This document shows, piece by piece, positions 7,674 through 14,812 of a DNA stretch of 39,225 nt; the stretch's first letter is position 1; every line of letters starts with the position of its first letter. This DNA comes from a virus: positions 1 to 39,225 of IMG/VR virus record IMGVR_UViG_3300027659_000083. The stretch is one strand, 5' to 3'. The position numbers and the translations under genes are program-made. The notes below the pieces were generated by a model that was given only the letters and a program-made list of their open reading frames with translations, was not told the DNA's origin and ran no database searches.

Positions 7674-8408
7674 ATGCAAGACTTATTAAAAGATATCGTA
7701 GGACATACACACAATCTTGGCTTTTTAAATATTGTTAAGATCTCGGGTGATGATTCTAAAACCTCGATCGATTCAATGGCTGACGATAGATCAGTTATTA
7801 TGCAAGCAGAAACTGCCGATCCACATCCAGACATGATAGGAGTGTTTGGTATGCCACAACTTAACAAACTTAAATACCTTTTAGATTGCCCGGAATATAA
7901 AGAAGGTGCTTCAATTGAAGTTGTAAAAGCAATAAGAAATGACGAAGAACTTCCAGTTGGACTTCACTTTGAAAATGCAGGCAAAGATTTTAAGAATGAC
8001 TATCGGTTTATGAATACCGAAATTATTAACGAAAAACTTAAAACTGTTAAGTTCCGCGGAGTTAAATGGGATGTTGAAGTTAGTCCTACTGTACAGTCTA
8101 TTCAACGGTTTAACTTCCAAGCAGGTGCCAATAACGAGCACACAACTTTCTTGGCTAAAACAGATGGTGCAAATCTAAAATTTATTTTTGGCGATCAGGC
8201 AACACACGGTGGCGAATTTATTTTTGCAACCAATGTAGTAGGTAGCCTAAATAAAGCATGGACATGGCCAGTAGCCAGTGTATTAGGTATTTTAAAAATT
8301 GCAGATGCTAACAATGCTAAAATCAGTTTTAGTAATGAAGGTGCTATGCAAATTACACTAGATAGCGGTATTGCTACTTACAAGTATATTATTCCAGCTA
8401 ACGCATGA
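7674..8408 (+). CDS. 45: Sliding clamp, DNA polymerase processivity factor (gp45 type)
   Basis: A 244-residue protein just after the polymerase, comparable with the 228 residues of T4 gp45, which forms a trimeric ring that holds the polymerase on DNA and also activates late transcription. It shows features of the gp45 fold: an N-terminal LLKDIVGHTHNLGFLNIVKI segment, an acidic VIMQAETADPHPDMIGVFGM region, TTFLAKTDGANLKFIFGDQ and a C-terminal GAMQITLDSGIATYKYIIP strand pair. It has its own consensus promoter and an AAAGGA site, and its stop overlaps the next start (ATGA). In T4-like phages the clamp binds partners through hydrophobic C-terminal tails; two such tails, on polymerase and DpdA, are seen here. 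Confidence 0.85.
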   Translation: MQDLLKDIVGHTHNLGFLNIVKISGDDSKTSIDSMADDRSVIMQAETADPHPDMIGVFGMPQLNKLKYLLDCPEYKEGASIEVVKAIRNDEELPVGLHFENAGKDFKNDYRFMNTEIINEKLKTVKFRGVKWDVEVSPTVQSIQRFNFQAGANNEHTTFLAKTDGANLKFIFGDQATHGGEFIFATNVVGSLNKAWTWPVASVLGILKIADANNAKISFSNEGAMQITLDSGIATYKYIIPANA

Positions 8409-8770
8409 TAAAAAGCCTTACACAACAGGGAATGTTTACACAGGTTAGCAATGGCTCTCCTGCTTCGACATTTTATCAAACTGGACAACCTATGTCCGGT
8501 CAGGTAAGATATTGTAATAACGAATTTGAAGTTTACGACGGCTCAATTTGGCATAAGATACAAGGTTCATATGCAAGTGTAGGATTAACATCAAGCGCCG
8601 AATCTGCAATAAATTGGGCATTAGGTAAAATGAACGAAGAAAATGAACTTAAAAAATTAAGTAATGAACACCCTGCTGTTAAGATTGCATATGAAAATAT
8701 GAAACGTGCCGCCGAACAATTAGAAATAACACAAATATTAAGCAAAGAAGAATATGAATCCACCAGTTAA
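8405..8770 (+). CDS. Conserved small T4-like phage protein of unknown function
   Basis: A 121-residue protein starting in an ATGA overlap with the clamp gene and ending 17 bp inside the DpdA gene, so all three are likely translated together. The N-terminal half is beta-rich, with GQVRYCNNEFEVYDGSIWHK, the same kind of YDGxxW strand pair seen in phage fibre proteins. The C-terminal half is helical (residues 64-115: SAESAINWALGKMNEENELK and on). I recognise similar proteins from other marine T4-like phages, without a function. Its place between the clamp and the DNA-modifying enzyme makes a replication role possible, while the YDG motif would rather suggest a virion role. Confidence 0.6.
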   Translation: MIKSLTQQGMFTQVSNGSPASTFYQTGQPMSGQVRYCNNEFEVYDGSIWHKIQGSYASVGLTSSAESAINWALGKMNEENELKKLSNEHPAVKIAYENMKRAAEQLEITQILSKEEYESTS

Positions 8771-10301
8771 TTTAACGCCCTTACAGAAAGACTATGCTGT
8801 CTATTTGCCAGCTATTAGTAGTTTCTATAGCACCTATGTTGCTAAACAGAGATTAGAAGAATTTGTACCAAAGGATCGTATTCCGGCAGATTTTGATCGA
8901 GGTATCGAAGGTATGAACTTTTTAAATCCTGAACAAGGATATTTTACCTACAAATATGGTCTGTACTCTGCGGGTCATGCACAACTAGACTTGAATAAAT
9001 CAATGACACAAGAGTCAATGATTCAACAGCGTGACAGAAATAACACAATGATCTTAGGTGACTCCGGCGGATATCAAATTGGTAAAGGTGTTCTTAAATT
9101 TGATTGGTTAGATTTTGAAGGTAAGAGTGCTAATAAAACTCGTCAAAATATTTTAGAATGGCTTGAATTAACTGCTGATTGGTCAATGATGCTAGACGTT
9201 CCTACGTGGGCTTGCGATCATATTCACAGTCCAAAGACAGGATTAAAAACATTTGAAGATTGTTTAGATAAAACTCGCTTTAACAACAAGTACTTCTTAG
9301 ATAATCGATTAGGTCAGACTAAATGGCTTAATGTTTTACAAGGTGGCGATTGGGATACTGCCGAACAGTGGTACCAAGGTGTAAAAGAATTTAGCGACCC
9401 AATTGGCCCATACGCAGGCAAGGAAGCAGAAGGTTGGGCTTTTGGTGGTGCCAATATGTGTAAAATGGATATTACTCTTAAGCGTCTAATGACACTTAGA
9501 GAAGACGATTTGCTCAAAGGCAAAAACTGGATCCACTTCTTGGGTACAGCTCAGTTAGACTGGTCATGTTATTTGACCCTTATTCAACGACAAATCAGGA
9601 AACATATCAATGAAGAAATTACCATATCTTTTGACTGCGCCTCACCGTTTATTGCAACAGCACACGGACTTGTCTACACCAACGCAGTCCACACACCCAA
9701 GCGGTGGAGTGTTATTATGGACAAAGCCCCAGATAATAAAGCCTTGTCAGGAAGCAACATACCTTTCCCATTCGAAAGTGAAATTGGCCGTAGGTTAACT
9801 ATTGGAGATATTTGTCACTATGCACCGGGCATGTTAAACAAAATTAACAAAGAAGGCAAAACAAGTTGGGATAGTTTTGCCTATGCGTTAATGATGGGGC
9901 ATAATGTATACTGTCACATTGTTGCCGTACAACGTTCTCAACAATTAATGGACATCGAAATTGCTAAAACCAAAGATAAACTTCATTGGAGTCATTGGAA
10001 GAAAGTTAAATCAGGAGATATGAGTGATGAATATTCAGATTGGGTTCCACGTAACATCCTGTATTTTTCTACACTAGTTGAAGATTTGTTTAATACCAAA
10101 AACAAAACTGAAGCATTTGAAATGATCGATAAAGCTATCCCGTTTTTAAAATCATTAGAAGGTGCTCGATTGCAAGGCGGTCCTGCTCAAAATACATTTG
10201 GTAGTTTGTTTGCATTTGAAGAAGTAACGAACGCAGACGAAGTTGATTTAGGAAATCCGGATGACGACGAGTTACGTGCTTTGGAAGAATCAATATCTTG
10301 A
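8754..10301 (+). CDS. dpdA: DpdA-type DNA guanine transglycosylase with clamp-binding-like tail
   Basis: A 515-residue relative of tRNA-guanine transglycosylase (TGT). The TGT-fold motifs are in order: LGDSGGYQIG (101-110, D103), MMLDVP (D148), VLQGGDW (194-200), AFGGANM (229-235) and ISFDCASP (291-298), where D294 matches the TGT nucleophile. The CxCxxC zinc site usual in tRNA enzymes is not evident. Phage DpdA proteins exchange guanine in DNA for a 7-deazaguanine base. FolE and QueE in this window would make the precursor, which supports DNA over tRNA as substrate. Residues 479-489, QNTFGSLFAFE, nearly copy the polymerase C-terminus and suggest sliding-clamp binding; an acidic tail follows. 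A tRNA-modifying enzyme is the main alternative. Confidence 0.82.
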   Translation: MNPPVNLTPLQKDYAVYLPAISSFYSTYVAKQRLEEFVPKDRIPADFDRGIEGMNFLNPEQGYFTYKYGLYSAGHAQLDLNKSMTQESMIQQRDRNNTMILGDSGGYQIGKGVLKFDWLDFEGKSANKTRQNILEWLELTADWSMMLDVPTWACDHIHSPKTGLKTFEDCLDKTRFNNKYFLDNRLGQTKWLNVLQGGDWDTAEQWYQGVKEFSDPIGPYAGKEAEGWAFGGANMCKMDITLKRLMTLREDDLLKGKNWIHFLGTAQLDWSCYLTLIQRQIRKHINEEITISFDCASPFIATAHGLVYTNAVHTPKRWSVIMDKAPDNKALSGSNIPFPFESEIGRRLTIGDICHYAPGMLNKINKEGKTSWDSFAYALMMGHNVYCHIVAVQRSQQLMDIEIAKTKDKLHWSHWKKVKSGDMSDEYSDWVPRNILYFSTLVEDLFNTKNKTEAFEMIDKAIPFLKSLEGARLQGGPAQNTFGSLFAFEEVTNADEVDLGNPDDDELRALEESIS

Positions 10302-10326
10302 CAGTTGTTAGAATTTATTGTATACT
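10298..10326 (+). promoter_or_regulatory. Sigma-70-like promoter of the QueD-like/glycosyltransferase operon
   Basis: TTGACA (10298-10303), 17-bp spacer, TATACT (10321-10326). The -35 box overlaps the stop of dpdA. Transcription would start near 10333, two bases before the ATG at 10335, giving an almost leaderless mRNA. It likely serves all genes to 13664. Confidence 0.82.
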
Positions 10327-10334
10327 AATAACAT

Positions 10335-10424
10335 ATGAATACGCCAGATCCTAAAGATATTCCTACTACTCCTGAAGAAGAAGAGTATTGGAAAGAATTA
10401 GAAAAAAAGCAGAAACAACAATGA
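10335..10424 (+). CDS. 29-residue leader-type ORF
   Basis: ATG at 10335 opens 29 codons (MNTPDPKDIPTTPEEEEYWK and on), ending KQKQQ, with a TGA that overlaps the next ATG (10421-10424). There is no ribosome-binding site, because the predicted RNA begins about two bases before this ATG; it would have to be translated leaderlessly. The next gene also lacks a good site, so this peptide may exist to carry ribosomes to it. The highly charged sequence has no known relative. Confidence 0.45.
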   Translation: MNTPDPKDIPTTPEEEEYWKELEKKQKQQ

Positions 10425-10960
10425 TACGTAATTACAGCACAGGCGAATCTCAAGAAGTAGTCTTCTTTACTGGTACAGAAATCGAGCATACACCTGCATA
10501 CGGAATGCCAACTCTGTTTGTCACAGGTGTACAGTCTACTCAAGAAATACAAGATTGGTTAGATGATTTTGCCAGTTACGAAGATGTATCCAAACATATC
10601 AAGCATATTTTCTTTGGTGCTAATCACAGTTTCAATCCTACAGACAGATTAAATTGGCAACGTTGGGAAACTATGATTGAGTATTTTCTTGAAAGAGGAT
10701 ACTTGTGTTCATTAGATATTCCGTTAAGTTCTGTAGAAGAGTTCAATGACGGTGGATTGAATGATTACGATAACTTTATTCCGCAGATAAGAGTTCCGAT
10801 TCCATATATTAAATTATGGAATTATAACACGATGCTTAAAATCGACGATAAAGATTTTAATGCTACTAATCCAGGCGTATGGTCCCACAGCCTGCACGAT
10901 TTAAAAGATCGTAGTAAATTTACAAGTTGGGACCAATATAAAAATGACGAGATTTTATGA
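10421..10960 (+). CDS. Conserved T4-like phage protein next to dpdA, function unknown
   Basis: A 180-residue protein from the ATG at 10421, chosen because it overlaps the preceding TGA; an upstream TTG at 10388 would add 11 residues. Recognisable segments are VVFFTGTEIEHTPAYGMPTL near the start, HIFFGANHSF (about 61-70), a helix with WETMIEYFLERGYLCSLDIP, and KIDDKDFNATNPGVWSH (about 143-160). I recall close relatives in marine T4-like phages without function. The alternating strands and helices suggest an alpha/beta barrel-like fold, but no cysteine cluster or cofactor motif is seen. It heads the operon with the QueD-like protein and follows dpdA, so a part in the deazaguanine pathway is a guess from position. 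Confidence 0.6.
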   Translation: MIRNYSTGESQEVVFFTGTEIEHTPAYGMPTLFVTGVQSTQEIQDWLDDFASYEDVSKHIKHIFFGANHSFNPTDRLNWQRWETMIEYFLERGYLCSLDIPLSSVEEFNDGGLNDYDNFIPQIRVPIPYIKLWNYNTMLKIDDKDFNATNPGVWSHSLHDLKDRSKFTSWDQYKNDEIL

Positions 10961-11160
10961 AAGAGTTTACTGTAAAAGAAGCCGTTGGCTTTAGACTTCG
11001 TGTTAAAAGCTGGAAATGTCTTAATCCTTCAGACCTTAACAGTCTTGAATTTATACAAGAATGCAAAGATACTGATGGTGGCATTATACATAGTTCAACA
11101 TACAATTTTTTTATGACCGACGACGAGATTAAAAAACTGTGTGAAGGGTTGTTAAAATGA
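10957..11160 (+). CDS. Small hypothetical protein
   Basis: Sixty-seven residues (MKEFTVKEAVGFRLRVKSWK and on), overlapping both neighbours in ATGA (10957-10960 and 11157-11160). It seems a small alpha/beta protein with a C-terminal helix (DDEIKKLCEGLLK). I do not recognise a family. The double overlap is good evidence that it is translated. Confidence 0.6.
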   Translation: MKEFTVKEAVGFRLRVKSWKCLNPSDLNSLEFIQECKDTDGGIIHSSTYNFFMTDDEIKKLCEGLLK

Positions 11161-11552
11161 TTATTAGACAAGATCAAAGACCGAACAAAATGATCTGGGT
11201 TACCTTACGCAAGGAAGGTATCCACTGCTACCCAGCAGCCGCAACAGATCCTAACTTAGCCACAGGAGATGAATATGATGTATCGTTCCTTGCTAATCCT
11301 CACCGCCACATCTTTCATTTCAGAGTGTGGATCAGTGTGCTCCACAATGATAGGGACATCGAGTTCATCCAATTCAAACGATGGCTCGAGTCGCTGTATA
11401 ATGGTCAAGGTTCCGTTTTGAGCCTTGACTACAAGAGTTGCGAAATGATGTCAGAGGATCTGTATAACATTATTGCACTGAAGTATCCAAGTCGCGAGAT
11501 ATGGATTGAGGTCTCCGAAGACGGAGAAAATGGTTCTTTTATCAAATATTAA
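11157..11552 (+). CDS. Divergent QueD/PTPS-like T-fold protein (candidate)
   Basis: A 131-residue protein whose landmarks follow the order of 6-carboxytetrahydropterin synthase (QueD): a first strand ending in His (H23), an HxH pair (PHRHIFHFRV, H49 and H51) where QueD has HGH, DIEFIQFKRWLESLY (67-81) where QueD has its DF-x2-LK helix, SCEMMSEDL (E96) where QueD has P-T-x-E-N, and a last strand IWIEVSEDGENGS (115-127) like the V-E-T end of QueD. The catalytic Cys just before HGH is missing. QueD would make carboxytetrahydropterin for QueE from the FolE product, and both other genes are present. The identification is by eye; an inactive or different T-fold protein is possible. Confidence 0.5.
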   Translation: MIIRQDQRPNKMIWVTLRKEGIHCYPAAATDPNLATGDEYDVSFLANPHRHIFHFRVWISVLHNDRDIEFIQFKRWLESLYNGQGSVLSLDYKSCEMMSEDLYNIIALKYPSREIWIEVSEDGENGSFIKY

Positions 11553-11564
11553 TAAGGAAGTAAA

Positions 11565-11810
11565 ATGGCAAATATTCCTGCCTATGTTCAAAAAACCCTT
11601 CGTATGAAGTCCGAAACTGCTAAAGTGTTTGACGACCTTGATGCTTGGTTGGATCATTGCAGATTTAATCTTCTTAACTACGATCCAAAAGATCTTTATA
11701 GATCCTTTGATTATAGAAACTTCCAGCGTGAGCAGGAATGGAAAGAACGCAAGGCCCGCAGAGAAGCTAATCCTAATAAGGAATATCGTGGCAAACGTTT
11801 TTCTAATTGA
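11565..11810 (+). CDS. Small conserved phage protein
   Basis: Eighty-one residues (MANIPAYVQKTLRMKSETAK and on), with an AAGGAAG site before ATG. The C-terminal half is rich in Arg, Glu and Lys (QREQEWKERKARREANPNK), probably a helix. The same N-terminus occurs in other T4-like phages without a function. Its last 23 bases overlap the glycosyltransferase gene, whose start lies inside it. Confidence 0.6.
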   Translation: MANIPAYVQKTLRMKSETAKVFDDLDAWLDHCRFNLLNYDPKDLYRSFDYRNFQREQEWKERKARREANPNKEYRGKRFSN

Positions 11811-12891
11811 TTTAGAAGCGGTATCAACCAGATACACGGGACAATGGCAGTCCCATGTACCTGCAATCTTACGGAAGAAAGGACACAATGTCAACATTAT
11901 ATCAGGTCCTACGGACATTCCTAGTGCTACCACTCCTGGAGCATTTCTCAACTTTGGCGGCACTAATATATACAAGGCTAGTCAAGTTGAGCAGATGGGT
12001 CGTTTATTTTGCTCCGGAGCAGTTAAGCCTGGCGATCATTTTTTGTTTACTGATGCTTGGCATCCTGGCATTATAAACTTAAAATATATGAGTGAGTTAT
12101 TGAATATTCCAATAGTCACACATGGATTATGGCATGCTGGCAGTTACGATCCTCAAGATTTCTTAGGTCGTCTTGTTGGCAACAAGCCTTGGGTACGTAA
12201 TGCGGAGAAAAGTTTCTTTCACGCATTTGATCATAACTACTTTGCTACAGATTTTCATATCAAAATGTTCTATACAAATTTACTAAATGATTATCCTACA
12301 GAGAATCCTTGGTATAGCGAACATTTAGAAGAAATACTAAACGGTGAAGAACCAAAGATTGTTCGTACGGGTTGGCCTATGGAGTATATGGATTCAACAC
12401 TAACAGCATATAAAAATATGCCCAAGCGTGATCTTATTGTATTCCCTCATCGCATTGCTCCAGAAAAGCAAGTTGAAATCTTTCGAGACTTAGCTACACA
12501 CTTACCGCAATACGAATTTGTTGTATGTCAGGATCAACAACTAACAAAGAATGAATATCATAATTTGTTAGGCGAGGCTAAAATTGTCTTCAGTGCTAGC
12601 CTGCAAGAAACATTAGGTATTGGTTGCTACGAAGGAGCCTTACTTGACGCAATTCCGATGGTCCCGGATCGCCTAAGTTATACAGAAATGTACTATGAAG
12701 GTTTTAAGTATCCAAGCGAATGGACTGAGTCATTTGCTCAATACGAATCATTTAGACTACAACTGTGTCACAATATTTTAACAACTATGACACATTATGA
12801 AAAACGATTACCACAATTAAAGAAACAGACAGCAGATTTGTCTAAATATTTCTTTTCGTCAGATAAATTATTGGAGAATATACACAAATGA
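11788..12891 (+). CDS. Glycosyltransferase, GT-B type (GTG start)
   Basis: The frame is open from 11629, but that part lies in the previous gene and reads as nonsense. The GTG at 11788 has AAGGA six bases upstream and opens with ANVFLIDLEAVSTRYTGQW, a typical N-terminal strand, giving 367 residues. SLQETLGIGCYEGALLDAIP holds the E-x7-E pattern (E274 and E282) of retaining GT-B enzymes such as GT4, and LIVFPHRIAPEKQ is the usual strand before the nucleotide-sugar site. Such enzymes move sugar from a nucleotide donor. A sugar-nucleotide dehydrogenase is encoded next in ATGA overlap. The acceptor could be modified DNA, a virion protein or host surface glycan; position with deazaguanine genes makes DNA worth testing. 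Confidence 0.75.
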   Translation: MANVFLIDLEAVSTRYTGQWQSHVPAILRKKGHNVNIISGPTDIPSATTPGAFLNFGGTNIYKASQVEQMGRLFCSGAVKPGDHFLFTDAWHPGIINLKYMSELLNIPIVTHGLWHAGSYDPQDFLGRLVGNKPWVRNAEKSFFHAFDHNYFATDFHIKMFYTNLLNDYPTENPWYSEHLEEILNGEEPKIVRTGWPMEYMDSTLTAYKNMPKRDLIVFPHRIAPEKQVEIFRDLATHLPQYEFVVCQDQQLTKNEYHNLLGEAKIVFSASLQETLGIGCYEGALLDAIPMVPDRLSYTEMYYEGFKYPSEWTESFAQYESFRLQLCHNILTTMTHYEKRLPQLKKQTADLSKYFFSSDKLLENIHK

Positions 12892-13664
12892 AAATCGGAA
12901 TCATCGGAGCTGGCTTTGTAGGTTCAGCTGTAAAAAACGCCTACGACACCTACGGAGTACCTGTAATTGTACATGATCCTGCTAAGGGTCTTGCATCTAC
13001 ATGGGAAGAACTTAAATCCTGTAACGGAGTATTTGTATGTGTTCCTAGCCCAACATTGCCGACTGGTGAATGTGACACAAGTATTTTAAAAGAAGTGCTT
13101 GTCAATTTATCCGGAATGGCTGGTGTTATTATCAGTAAAGTTACTGCACCTCCTAGTGTTTATGCATCGTTACATGTTCTATATCCTAATCTAGTTCATT
13201 CTCCAGAGTTTCTAGTTGCCGCTACTGCTAATGAAGATTACATTCATGGATTGTTTGGATTTGTCGGTGGCGACGAACACTACACTAAAATTGCCGAAGA
13301 AATTATCAGAGGCGGTCAAAGAAATATACAAGACGTCAAACATTGCTCTATTGCAGAGGCTGCTTTAGCCAAATACTCAATTAATTCATTCTTAGCATTA
13401 AAAGTATCTTATATGAATCAACTTTACGATATGTGTCAAGGATCAGGAATTAATTTTTCAAATATAGTAACCCTATTACAAGCTGAAAAACGATTAGGTA
13501 ATAGTCACTTTCATGTTCCCGGATCGGATGGTAAAAGAGGGTTTGGTGGGGCATGTTTTCCAAAAGATACTGCGGCGTTACACTTTGAAGCTAGTAGGTC
13601 AGATGTAGATTTATCAGTCCTTAAATCTGCAATTGACTATAATAAGTTAATTAGAAAAGATTGA
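12888..13664 (+). CDS. Truncated UDP-glucose/GDP-mannose dehydrogenase-like protein
   Basis: A 258-residue protein with the NAD-binding IGIIGAGFVGSAV (G7, G9, G12), SPEFLVAAT (E107), AKYSINSFLALK (K162, N166) and the active-site GFGGACFPKD (C223, K226, D227) of nucleotide-sugar dehydrogenases, which oxidise the sugar C6 alcohol to a uronic acid. Full enzymes have about 390-450 residues; the C-terminal nucleotide-sugar-binding domain is missing, ending soon after the central domain (DYNKLIRKD). The intact catalytic set argues against decay, and no frame continues the missing domain. The start overlaps the glycosyltransferase stop, so the two are probably a functional pair. A different substrate, or a partner supplying the third domain, is possible. 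Confidence 0.8.
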   Translation: MKIGIIGAGFVGSAVKNAYDTYGVPVIVHDPAKGLASTWEELKSCNGVFVCVPSPTLPTGECDTSILKEVLVNLSGMAGVIISKVTAPPSVYASLHVLYPNLVHSPEFLVAATANEDYIHGLFGFVGGDEHYTKIAEEIIRGGQRNIQDVKHCSIAEAALAKYSINSFLALKVSYMNQLYDMCQGSGINFSNIVTLLQAEKRLGNSHFHVPGSDGKRGFGGACFPKDTAALHFEASRSDVDLSVLKSAIDYNKLIRKD

Positions 13665-13689
13665 TATTAACCTAAATAGATTGTATAAT
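13661..13689 (+). promoter_or_regulatory. Sigma-70-like promoter for folE
   Basis: TTGATA (13661-13666), 17-bp spacer, TATAAT (13684-13689); the -35 box overlaps the stop of the preceding gene. RNA would start near 13696. Confidence 0.8.
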
Positions 13690-13700
13690 AATAAAAACAT

Positions 13701-13726
13701 GGCAATCCCCTGCCTTAACATCGGAG
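13701..13726 (+). promoter_or_regulatory. Small hairpin in the folE leader, possible contact with the ribosome-binding site
   Basis: GGCA (13701-13704), loop ATCCCC, TGCC (13711-13714). The loop TCC could pair with GGA of the CGGAG site (13722-13726) as a pseudoknot. A 10-codon ORF from ATG 13699 (MAIPCLNIGE) also crosses the leader. The structure is short and unproven. Confidence 0.3.
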
Positions 13727-13734
13727 AATAAAAA

Positions 13735-14478
13735 TTGACAAATAAAGAAACAGCACTAGACGCTATGTATGGCGACGGTGGCTATCAAGAAGCGTATCTC
13801 GGAGACCATCTTCGTTTTAAAATGAAACGTGAGGGCAAACGCTTCTGGGCAGGTGATAACATTAGTGATTACGTCAACGAAGCCGACAAAGCAAAACTAA
13901 TTCAAGAAACAACAGAAGCATTTGAGACAGTGCTTGATCGTTTGCTAATCGATCGAGAAACTGATCCAAACAGTAAAGGCACAGCCCGTCGATTAGCTAA
14001 AATGTATTTTAACGAAATAATGGCAGGAAGATATGAACCAGCACCAGACGCAACGGCATTCCCAAATGATAGTGAAGATAGGTACGAAGGTATGTTGGTT
14101 GTTCGCAGTGAGCTACGGTCCATGTGCTCTCATCATCACCAGCCTGTATCTGGGGTTGCCTACATCGGTATCATTGCCGCTAATAAACTCATTGGTCTTT
14201 CTAAATATACTCGTATCGCACAATGGTGTGCTCGTCGAGGAACACTACAAGAAGAACTCTGCAACGACATTGCTAGAGAAATAATGAAGGCAACTGATAG
14301 CGAGAATGTTGCTGTTTATATTCAAGCAACTCATGGATGTTGTGAAAATCGTGGCATTATGGCACACTCTAGTCTTACGCAGACTACAGTATTAAAAGGT
14401 GCGTTTAATACAGACGGTAATACTAAGAAAGAGTTTTTTGACAACATCAAACTACAACAGGAGTTTGCACCGCGATGA
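13735..14478 (+). CDS. folE: GTP cyclohydrolase I, divergent (FolE)
   Basis: A 247-residue protein beginning with TTG at 13735, supported by GGAG eight bases upstream and the promoter; the next in-frame ATG is ten codons later. The FolE signature is present in altered form: MCSHHHQPVSG (C131, H133, H134) in place of CEHHLLPF, LIGLSKYTRI (152-161), WCARRGTLQEELC (164-176) and THGCCENRGI (H200, C202, R206). These give the usual Cys/His/Cys zinc ligands. FolE turns GTP into dihydroneopterin triphosphate, the first step of folate and 7-deazaguanine synthesis. With QueE and DpdA in the window, base modification is the likelier use. It overlaps the next small gene in ATGA. Confidence 0.88.
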   Translation: MTNKETALDAMYGDGGYQEAYLGDHLRFKMKREGKRFWAGDNISDYVNEADKAKLIQETTEAFETVLDRLLIDRETDPNSKGTARRLAKMYFNEIMAGRYEPAPDATAFPNDSEDRYEGMLVVRSELRSMCSHHHQPVSGVAYIGIIAANKLIGLSKYTRIAQWCARRGTLQEELCNDIAREIMKATDSENVAVYIQATHGCCENRGIMAHSSLTQTTVLKGAFNTDGNTKKEFFDNIKLQQEFAPR

Positions 14479-14588
14479 AATATATTACAAATAAATTTGA
14501 AAATATCCGATTACCCGTGGAAGAAGGCCTGCTGGAATGGCTACAGGAAAATTATCCAGCTTCAAAATATTTTATAAAGGAAATTTAA
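14475..14588 (+). CDS. 37-residue ORF after folE
   Basis: ATG at 14475 overlaps the folE stop (ATGA) and opens 37 codons (MKYITNKFENIRLPVEEGLL and on, ending FIKEI), stopping just before the next gene. The overlap and lack of any other use of this 110-bp gap support translation. WLQENYP resembles an amphipathic helix. No known family. Confidence 0.5.
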   Translation: MKYITNKFENIRLPVEEGLLEWLQENYPASKYFIKEI

Positions 14589-14589
14589 A

Positions 14590-14802
14590 ATGGCAACAGT
14601 AAAAACAGTGAAATCGTTCGGCGATAAACTAATAAAGATCAGCGAATCATATACCATTAATCGTTATGATAACGGCTTTATGGTAGAAGCAGGCGGTCGC
14701 AACAAGAAAGGCGATTATGTCAATGCCAAGATTCTATGCAACACATTAGATGAAGTATTGTCGTTGGTTAAAGAAGCCGGCGAAATGGACTTAGACGTTT
14801 AA
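14590..14802 (+). CDS. Small conserved hypothetical protein
   Basis: Seventy residues (MATVKTVKSFGDKLIKISES and on) with AAAGGAAAT before ATG. The sequence alternates short strands (YTINRYDNGFMVEAGGR, DYVNAKILCNTLDEVLSLV), suggesting a compact alpha/beta fold. An AAGGAG site for the next gene lies just past its stop. Function unknown. Confidence 0.6.
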   Translation: MATVKTVKSFGDKLIKISESYTINRYDNGFMVEAGGRNKKGDYVNAKILCNTLDEVLSLVKEAGEMDLDV

Positions 14803-14812
14803 GGAGAAAATT

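Noticed and set aside
10388-10420. TTG at 10388 as start of the protein after dpdA
   Set aside because: ATG at 10421 overlaps the stop of the 29-codon ORF, as is usual here, and opens the recognisable sequence; TTG remains possible.
11629-11787. Longer glycosyltransferase start at 11629
   Set aside because: This part overlaps the preceding 81-residue gene and lacks a sensible sequence; GTG 11788 has AAGGA six bases upstream and starts the fold.
13697-13734. preQ1 riboswitch in the folE leader
   Set aside because: There is a small hairpin with a C-rich loop and later GGAG, but the stem is 4 bp, the first loop is too short and the A-rich tail of preQ1-I is missing.
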